Assembly (NCBI RefSeq): GCF_002154695.1
Contig: NZ_MTAV01000002.1
Coordinates: 186,001-250,000 of the forward strand
DNA length: 64,000 bases
Direction: 5' to 3'
From: Nostoc sp. T09
GTDB taxonomy: Bacteria; Cyanobacteriota; Cyanobacteriia; Cyanobacteriales; Nostocaceae
The notes under the pieces were generated by a model. The model searched no databases and was not told where the DNA came from. It saw only the letters and a program-made list of their open reading frames with translations. Numbering within the stretch: position 1 is the first letter of the stretch; the number at the start of each line of letters is the position of its first letter. The position numbers and the translations under genes were made by a program. Below are positions 58,288-64,000 of this stretch, piece by piece.

Positions 58288-58320
58288 AGATACCCGACTT
58301 CTTAAAGAAGTCGGGTATCT
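58288..58320. repeat. Palindrome, copy 3 of 3
   Basis: AGATACCCGACTTCTT at 58288-58303 pairs with AAGAAGTCGGGTATCT at 58305-58320 around a single A. It is nearly identical to the element at 20005-20032 and related to the one at 48098-48130. It lies between the amidase gene and the membrane protein gene, both on the minus strand, 67 bp from the latter's stop. Confidence 0.75.
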
Positions 58321-58385
58321 GGATGAAGAGCAAATTATTTGGATATTATTTGGTTGGCAATACTTAAGTATTGATGTCGTCAAAA

Positions 58386-58997
58386 CTATAAACCATCCCA
58401 CTGAAATTCAGCTAATAATAATAAGCATAAAGCCATAAAACTGCCAGTAATGAGAAACTGCCAAGGGGCGATATAAGGCAAAATGAAAATTAATAGTAAA
58501 TGAAGTATTCCTATAAAAATTAGGGCACGCGATCGCACTCCTAAACCAGTACAAATATATCCAACTGTGCTTAGCCCTAACCATAATGGGCATAGATTTA
58601 ATAAGATATTAGCCCAGCCTAAGTAAATGCTTAAATTCGTTAAAACTACTCCTAATAACATCAGAATTACCCAGCAAAATAGCACCCATCTAACTTGTCT
58701 TACCTTTACCCAGTAACTAGTCCAACTTACCATTGCTATAGTGCCGATACCACTAAGTATGGACCATAAGGTAGCTTGTAAACTCCAACTAATGGGCAGA
58801 AATTGCGCAGTCACAAATATTGGTAACAGAAGCAAACTCCAAAGGATGCAAGCTTGATCGACACGAGTGTAAAAAGTTGAGTAAAGTCGAATTTTCCCGA
58901 TTTCCCAGTTCACATACCAAAGCCCTTCCAGTTCTTGAATTGCTTTAGTTGGCTGTTTGCGGCACAAAGGCGGTTGTGAATAATTAAAAAAGGTCAT
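58386..58997 (-). CDS. Hypothetical membrane protein
   Basis: A 203-residue protein with about six or seven hydrophobic segments from residue 45 on (ACILWSLLLLPIFVTA, LWSILSGIGTIAMVSW, WVLFCWVILMLLGVV, and so on). The first 40 residues are polar, with QPPLCRKQPTKAIQELEGL. No family could be named. The Trp-rich helices and short loops suggest a compact integral membrane protein. The gene stands alone, and the ATG at 58997 is the first in frame. Confidence 0.6.
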   Translation of the reverse strand: MTFFNYSQPPLCRKQPTKAIQELEGLWYVNWEIGKIRLYSTFYTRVDQACILWSLLLLPIFVTAQFLPISWSLQATLWSILSGIGTIAMVSWTSYWVKVRQVRWVLFCWVILMLLGVVLTNLSIYLGWANILLNLCPLWLGLSTVGYICTGLGVRSRALIFIGILHLLLIFILPYIAPWQFLITGSFMALCLLLLAEFQWDGL

Positions 58998-59348
58998 TTT
59001 AAAATTTATAACAGGAAAGAATTATATTTGTTTCCTATCTAAAATGATTTATCCCTGAATCTAATCTCTCTTTGGTGATAAATGTAGCTATGTTATATGC
59101 TCTATTCAGTTGTAAATCTGTGATTTGTTTTACAGAAAATTAGCAAGACAAATCAACCCACCTAAAAAAAAATTTCTCCAATGGGCTAATTATTAAATTT
59201 CCATGACATTTCTTTCTTAGTATTCCTACAATCTAACAAGAGTAGGTTTATATTTTGTAACAAAAAAGTAATGATTACATTCCCTACTTCTTGCGGCTTA
59301 GGCAGTATTGATTAATAATTCTTAACCAGTTTATGTCCCATTACCCTT
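58998..59348. other. AT-rich gap
   Basis: About 350 bp between two minus-strand genes. It contains poly-A runs near 59164-59172 and no stable hairpin, tRNA or frame of note. The promoter of the membrane protein gene should be near 59000-59100. Confidence 0.45.
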
Positions 59349-60056
59349 TTAATTAAGTGGAAGTCGCTCAATTAAGAAAAATGCTAAGGCCGCACTACCT
59401 AAAGGAACAGTCAAATTATCAATACCTAGAAACGAAAAAGCTTCTAAAGCAGTAGCTACCACTGCCACTACTAAGGCTACTACCGAAGCTTGCCAAATAT
59501 TTCCTTGCACACCGACCAAAACTAAAAAACTGACGAGACAACTAACAAGGGCCATCGTCAAAGAACCTTCCCAGCTTTTTTGCGAGCCAAAAACTTTATA
59601 CTTATGTTTACCAAAGCGTTGACCAATTAAAGCTGCTAATCCATCTCCCCATGTCATTACCAAAATTCCCAATGCTGCGTACTGGGGTTGTTGCAAGTAC
59701 CAGAAGCAGGCAACTAGAATACCGAAACTGACAGAGTAAAAAAATGTTCCGAAACTTTGACGACCCACACTATTAATACCAGGGAGAATCGGAAAGCGAT
59801 AAGACAATAAGGTGGCCGCGCTGGCTAAAATTGAAGCTGTAATGCCTATACTTGCTGGAATATTTAACCACCAAGCCAGCAAAATCACATTGCCAGTGCC
59901 AATATGAACTATCTTGCGGACAATTTCTGGATCTTTATGGGCGAAACGATTAACTCCCCAAGCGATCGCTAAAATGAATAACACCCAAACCGCAACGATC
60001 GCAATTTGTAGCCATAAAGGAGAAATTGAGTCTAAAGCAGAAAAGTTATTCACCAA
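59349..60056 (-). CDS. Phytol/dolichol kinase-like protein (VTE5 group)
   Basis: A 235-residue integral membrane protein with about seven helices. It matches the SEC59/DGK1/VTE5 group: [57 protein letters not shown] (CTP/lipid-kinase motif with GDG), [15 protein letters not shown] and [16 protein letters not shown]. In cyanobacteria and chloroplasts such enzymes recycle phytol from chlorophyll into tocopherol or new chlorophyll. Activity on phytol is inferred. Start is TTG at 60056 or GTG at 60053. Divergent from yidD, 61 bp away. Confidence 0.85.
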   Translation of the reverse strand: MVNNFSALDSISPLWLQIAIVAVWVLFILAIAWGVNRFAHKDPEIVRKIVHIGTGNVILLAWWLNIPASIGITASILASAATLLSYRFPILPGINSVGRQSFGTFFYSVSFGILVACFWYLQQPQYAALGILVMTWGDGLAALIGQRFGKHKYKVFGSQKSWEGSLTMALVSCLVSFLVLVGVQGNIWQASVVALVVAVVATALEAFSFLGIDNLTVPLGSAALAFFLIERLPLN

Positions 60057-60117
60057 AAATAGTACTAGAAAGAAAATTTGGTTCCCTATTACTACTTTAT
60101 TAGATTTAGTAGCTGCT

Positions 60118-60357
60118 ATGAAACTAATATTGATTTGGCTGATTCGGGGCTACCGAATGTTTATCTCGCCGTTATTTCCGCCAACTTGCCGCTTTCAGCC
60201 CACTTGTTCGATGTATACCATGCAAGCAATTGAACGATTTGGCCCTTGGCGCGGTACGTGGATGGGTATTCGGCGCATCTTGCGTTGTCATCCATTTCAT
60301 CCTGGTGGTTACGATCCTGTACCAGAGGTAATTGAAAAAACAAAAGATTGCTGCTAA
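60118..60357 (+). CDS. yidD: Membrane protein insertion efficiency factor YidD
   Basis: A 79-residue protein starting at the ATG at 60118 ([20 protein letters not shown]). It has the conserved [38 protein letters not shown] and YDP words of YidD, a small membrane-associated protein that assists YidC. The same frame is open upstream to 59914, but that part overlaps the divergent phytol kinase gene and is not part of the family, so the downstream ATG is right. Confidence 0.92.
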   Translation: MKLILIWLIRGYRMFISPLFPPTCRFQPTCSMYTMQAIERFGPWRGTWMGIRRILRCHPFHPGGYDPVPEVIEKTKDCC

Positions 60358-60436
60358 TTGTAAATAGCATTTGTTCGCTCAACTTTGGAAACCAAAGTAC
60401 GGCGATCCTTGCCAAACTTAAAAGCCAAAATTAGGA

Positions 60437-61147
60437 ATGAGACCCTATCATCAGATATCAATCTTCGAGTGTGGTGAACCATTAATAGAGATTCCTTTAA
60501 AACTATTTGCTGTGGAATCTCCCCATCCTTATGAAAAACTGGGTGCGCCTTATGGATCGCATTCTCCTTATTATCTTCGGCAGAGTGTGGTTGAAAATTT
60601 GCTACAAGCTCAAAATTATCTGCAATTGCTGCAACCTAATTGGTACATCCAAATTTTTGATGCTTATCGCCCGGTGGCTGTGCAGCAGTTTATGGTAGAT
60701 TACAGCTTTGCTCAAGCCCTAAATCAAAGAGGACTGATTGCGGCGGAGTTATCACCCACCCAGCGCCAAGAAATTTGGGAATTAGTTTATCAAATTTGGG
60801 CTGCACCTAGCTTGGATGAAAAAACTCCCCCGCCTCATAGTACAGGTGCAGCAGTGGATGTGACGTTGGTAAACGATCAAGGACAAATCGTAGATATGGG
60901 TTCGCCAATTGATGAATTATCCGAGCGATCGCTTCCTGATTACTATGCCAACAGTGAGTATCCAGAAGCACAACAGTATGATACTTACCGCCAGTTATTG
61001 CGGGATGTGATGGTAAAAGCCGGATTTCAACGCAACCCCAGAGAGTGGTGGCATTTTTCTTTTGGAGATCAAATGTGGGCTTGGTTAAGTAATCAATCGG
61101 GTTCAGATAATTGCTTTACTGCTCGTTATGGGCGTCTGAAGATCTAA
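60437..61147 (+). CDS. M15 family peptidase (D-Ala-D-Ala dipeptidase-like)
   Basis: A 236-residue VanX/DdpX-like zinc peptidase. It has YIQIFDAYRPVAVQQFM, the zinc-binding HSTGAAVDVTLVN (His and Asp), and EWWHFSFGDQMWAW with the catalytic Glu and second His. Enzymes of this group cut D-Ala-D-Ala or peptidoglycan cross-links for recycling. No signal peptide is seen, so it would act in the cytoplasm. ATG follows AGGA closely. No van genes lie nearby, so resistance is not implied. Confidence 0.88.
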   Translation: MRPYHQISIFECGEPLIEIPLKLFAVESPHPYEKLGAPYGSHSPYYLRQSVVENLLQAQNYLQLLQPNWYIQIFDAYRPVAVQQFMVDYSFAQALNQRGLIAAELSPTQRQEIWELVYQIWAAPSLDEKTPPPHSTGAAVDVTLVNDQGQIVDMGSPIDELSERSLPDYYANSEYPEAQQYDTYRQLLRDVMVKAGFQRNPREWWHFSFGDQMWAWLSNQSGSDNCFTARYGRLKI

Positions 61148-61315
61148 ACCTGAGATTAATTCAGCTTCGTCAAATACCTTCTCGTGCTTCCCTAGCTTGT
61201 AAATCTTCACCAATCTGGAAATTACCTCAGCCATTGGCTATGTTGGGATGAAGTCAGGAAATAATTTATTATCAGCATTAAGTGGGCTGAAGCTCATATC
61301 CACTGAGGAGGTTGT

Positions 61316-61762
61316 TTGAAAAAGCGTTCATTTGGGTTAATAGCTATTGTTTGTTACAAAGCTTTTACTGCCTCATTATTGATGCTTACTTCTATAGCTT
61401 TATTATTTGCATTAAAAAACTATCAATATCTTCAGGGTTTTTCGGATGATTATGTTTTAGAAAGTAAAGCAAGAATCATTGATTGGCTTGTCGAAAAGAT
61501 TCTCAATTTTAATCCTAAAACATTAGCCTTCAGTGGTATTGGAGCAGGAATTTACTCTATTGTGACGGCAATTGAAGCTATTGGTTTATGGTACGAAAAG
61601 CGTTGGGCACATATTCTAGTATTAGTATTAGTAGGTATCAGTATTCCTCCAGAAATTTATGAGTTAATTCGAGGACTATCTCCTATTAAATTAATCGTAT
61701 TTTTGGCTAATGTCGGAGTATTTTGGTATTTATTACGTAATTTTCCTAAGCATAAACACTAA
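61316..61762 (+). CDS. DUF2127 family membrane protein
   Basis: A 148-residue protein with three or four hydrophobic segments (about 7-30, 68-90, 97-112 and 123-140) and EAIGLWYEKRWAHILVLVLVGISIPPEIYELIRG, typical of DUF2127. Function is unknown. Translation starts at TTG (61316) behind a strong GAGGAGG, and the family begins in the same place (KKRSFGLIAIV). Its gene is convergent with the FUSC gene, 50 bp away. Confidence 0.82.
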   Translation: MKKRSFGLIAIVCYKAFTASLLMLTSIALLFALKNYQYLQGFSDDYVLESKARIIDWLVEKILNFNPKTLAFSGIGAGIYSIVTAIEAIGLWYEKRWAHILVLVLVGISIPPEIYELIRGLSPIKLIVFLANVGVFWYLLRNFPKHKH

Positions 61763-61811
61763 TTTTTTTAGTGATTAAGACAAGATAAATTTAAATCATT
61801 TATTGTCAAAA

Positions 61812-64000
61812 TTATTTTTGCAGAAGCGCGATCGCACAATGCATAACTTTAATTTCATTAACAATCCGCTCTAATTCTATGGAAAGGGTTGTTTGTTCGC
61901 GCACAGCTTGTAACGCGGGAGTTACAGTGTTGGGATGTGTAGCAATTTCTGATATCCGCGCAGTATGTAGCTGTTCAATTTCGTTGTGAATTGCTTCGAG
62001 ATAACTATCTAGTTCCGGTAATGGTTGCGGTGGCTCTCCCTGTTGCAGTGTATCTGCGAAGTTCTCTAAAACTTGGATGCAGGCATCAGCAAGTCGCTTA
62101 AGTTCAGTAAATTGGTACTCGCCGCTAAATTCCCGCAGATGTTCGGCTAAAGTGGTCACGGAACTGAAAAAGGCGCGAATGTAAATCATCAGCGTCATTA
62201 CAGGTTCGACTTCTCCTTGAACATGACGGGGTTCACCAAATAACCGTTGAGCAGCAGCCTCAGCGTTGGCGTTTTCTAGTGCGGCTTGATGTCGTAGTCT
62301 ATTAATAAAATCAGCAGCATCTTGTCGAGAATTGAGATAATTAGCGATGACCTGCTGAAAGTAGACGAGATTTGCTCGCATTGTTTTTTCTAGTTGTGCA
62401 GGGAGTTGCTGTCGCTCCCAACGAGGGAAAAGTAGATAGCTACCAAGCAGTGCTAAAACTCCCCCAGCTAGGCTATCAACGATCCGCAATACTCCAATCT
62501 TCCAGCCACCTGCACTAAGAACGTTAAGTAACAGAATGATCACAGGAGTTAGCAGAATGGTAAATATGCTGTAGCTTAAAGGTCGCACTGACATAGCAGC
62601 AAACACTAGCAGCAAAATACAAACTGCGATCGCTAAGGGATTTTTAATCAGTACAACTAGAGCAATACCAATGATTCCACCTAAAAAAGTACCCAGAACT
62701 CGTTGCACTGTTGTCTGCGAGGTTCCGCCAAAATTGGGCTTAAGTGCAACTACAGCCGTTAGGGTTACCCAATAGCCTCTAGGGAGTTGCAATACTGAGG
62801 CTACTAGTTCTGCAACTGTCGTAATTAATGCAAGGCGCAACGCATGACGAAACAGCACTGAATCAAAGGTGAGATTATTCCGTAGCGTGTCGATGAATGA
62901 AAAACCCTCTGGCTGCGCTGGGGGAGAAATTTCTCGCCAAATCTGACTGCGCCGTTTTCCCGTGCTCAAATCTGTAACAATCTCAGCATCATTATGAATT
63001 TGTTCTGCCAGCTTTGTCAGACTAGTTGTGATCTTCCCCAAGTTGACTAAATCAGAATAGTGAGTTGTTTGAAGATTGGTTGTATGATTAACAACTTCAC
63101 CACGTATCACTTGCCATTGATGTTCTAATGCTTCAATGGTTCGATCTAAATTTCCTAGATGAACTGAGCTTCTACCTTTAGAAATCCCTTCTGATAAACT
63201 TTGCAGCGCAATTGCCAACTCTGCCATTACTTGCCAAATTTCTCTCTGTAACCCAGAAAATAACGGGTGTTGCGATGCGATCGCCAAAAGTTCAACCTCT
63301 GCCACAACAGAATTAATTATTTGGTTGGCATCCTCAATTAAAATTAGTAACTGATTTCCCCGCAAATTCATGGCTCTTTGTCCAGTCCAGACAGATGCCC
63401 AAGTGGTACGAGCAGAAGTTAAGTCCTGTGTTACGGTATCCTGAGCTTGTAAAAATTTCTGTGCCCAATCTTGAAGATCCTCAGGATTTAATACTCTCTG
63501 GCTTGCCAATTCTACGAATTTACTCAATGACAGATAACAGTTAGCAACCGCCTGCATTACGGGTATGTAAGGACGTATCACCCACAACCCTAATGACAAT
63601 GCCATTGCCCATATTCCTCCAGCCAGACATAGCAAGCATTGCAGTAGCACCGTAGACAAATCGGGAAATGAAGCGAATCTAGCCAGCGCGACTACAAACA
63701 TAATCGAAATAACCAAGCTGACAGAAGCAGCTACACTGCCATACAGCCCTGCTAAACCTGCGATAAATATCACAATGAATGTTGTGGGAAGCGCTAACCA
63801 AAGGGTGCTGCTAACTAAATTTGCTAACAGTAGTGCCACAGTTACTCCTATGGTTGCTGCCATCATCGCAGTAGCTTTTTGGCGGTAGGCTCCGCCACCA
63901 TCCGCCATGCTCACGAACATCGCCCCCATTACCGCGATCGCACTTGCAGCACCATTACCTGTAAGAATTCCGACTGCAACCGGACCACCCAGTGCCAAGA
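61812..64000 (-). CDS. FUSC family transporter, 5' end outside window (partial)
   Basis: At least 729 residues. An N-terminal set of membrane helices (about 1-150), a soluble region (about 155-370), a second set of helices (about 385-535, with RHALRLALITTVAELVASVL and PRGYWVTLTAVVALKPNFGGT), and a cytoplasmic, helical C-terminus follow. This duplicated layout is that of FUSC/YccS-type proteins that export aromatic acids such as fusaric acid; substrates in cyanobacteria are unknown. The first visible residues are already inside the first membrane region, and the apparent TTG at 63998 is only where the window ends, so the true start lies to the right. Confidence 0.85.
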   Translation of the reverse strand, partial: LALGGPVAVGILTGNGAASAIAVMGAMFVSMADGGGAYRQKATAMMAATIGVTVALLLANLVSSTLWLALPTTFIVIFIAGLAGLYGSVAASVSLVISIMFVVALARFASFPDLSTVLLQCLLCLAGGIWAMALSLGLWVIRPYIPVMQAVANCYLSLSKFVELASQRVLNPEDLQDWAQKFLQAQDTVTQDLTSARTTWASVWTGQRAMNLRGNQLLILIEDANQIINSVVAEVELLAIASQHPLFSGLQREIWQVMAELAIALQSLSEGISKGRSSVHLGNLDRTIEALEHQWQVIRGEVVNHTTNLQTTHYSDLVNLGKITTSLTKLAEQIHNDAEIVTDLSTGKRRSQIWREISPPAQPEGFSFIDTLRNNLTFDSVLFRHALRLALITTVAELVASVLQLPRGYWVTLTAVVALKPNFGGTSQTTVQRVLGTFLGGIIGIALVVLIKNPLAIAVCILLLVFAAMSVRPLSYSIFTILLTPVIILLLNVLSAGGWKIGVLRIVDSLAGGVLALLGSYLLFPRWERQQLPAQLEKTMRANLVYFQQVIANYLNSRQDAADFINRLRHQAALENANAEAAAQRLFGEPRHVQGEVEPVMTLMIYIRAFFSSVTTLAEHLREFSGEYQFTELKRLADACIQVLENFADTLQQGEPPQPLPELDSYLEAIHNEIEQLHTARISEIATHPNTVTPALQAVREQTTLSIELERIVNEIKVMHCAIALLQK

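Noticed and set aside
59914-60117. N-terminal extension of YidD
   Set aside because: The upstream part overlaps the divergent phytol kinase gene in antisense and is absent from the YidD family.

Overview
This window is a stretch of chromosome from a filamentous, probably heterocyst- and hormogonium-forming cyanobacterium (order Nostocales). Three things point there. It carries oxygenic-photosynthesis genes (psbX, ycf66, a PsbP-like protein, phycocyanobilin:ferredoxin oxidoreductase pcyA, a cyAbrB regulator). It has an hps locus (hormogonium polysaccharide) and a devBCA-type exporter. Copies of the HIP1 octamer GCGATCGC occur in many genes. Genes are mostly single or in short operons on both strands, with long AT-rich gaps holding palindromic and heptad-type repeats. 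No phage, integrase, transposase or CRISPR array was seen.

Layout: 1-2251 has the 5' end of a DUF3352 protein, a chorismate lyase-like gene, tRNA-Leu(GAG) and a leader that may encode a 6S-like structured RNA. 2252-9795 is a housekeeping and photosynthesis block: accC, a YggT/Ycf19 protein, psbX, ycf66, two TolB-like lipoproteins, sdhB and cyAbrB. As I remember it, this order resembles the accC to cyAbrB1 region of Anabaena PCC 7120. 9922-14539 holds a CPBP protease, a methyltransferase, htpG and rpmB.

15527-30295 is the main accessory block. It starts with hpsA (1478 aa) and three pseudopilin-like genes (hpsB, hpsC, hpsD). Four family-2 glycosyltransferases follow in two tandem paralogue pairs, then a fourth pseudopilin, a TIGR04282/DUF2064 transferase, an HpsJ-like protein and one more glycosyltransferase. 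All are on the + strand. Together they look like a system that makes and exports an extracellular polysaccharide for gliding filaments, with pilin-like subunits linking export to the type IV pilus/type II secretion machinery.

30950-36793 has DUF502, nusB, ftsY and an RsbU-type PP2C phosphatase. 36877-41341 has a frameshifted DUF2278/lamin-tail gene, a hypothetical protein, a PsbP-like protein, a Maf pyrophosphatase, a small conserved protein and pcyA. 42515-46255 is the devB-devC-devA exporter operon behind a 1.17-kb gap. 46289-64000 returns to housekeeping and envelope genes: a conserved membrane protein, a HAD phosphatase, clpB, gloA, eno, argC, ribBA, an amidase, a membrane protein, a phytol kinase-like protein, yidD, an M15 peptidase, DUF2127 and a FUSC-family transporter cut by the window edge.

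The most notable items are the expanded hps locus, a 195-nt element closed by a 10-bp stem upstream of accC, the broken DUF2278 gene, three copies of one palindrome, and a small repeat motif lying inside the hpsJ-like coding sequence.
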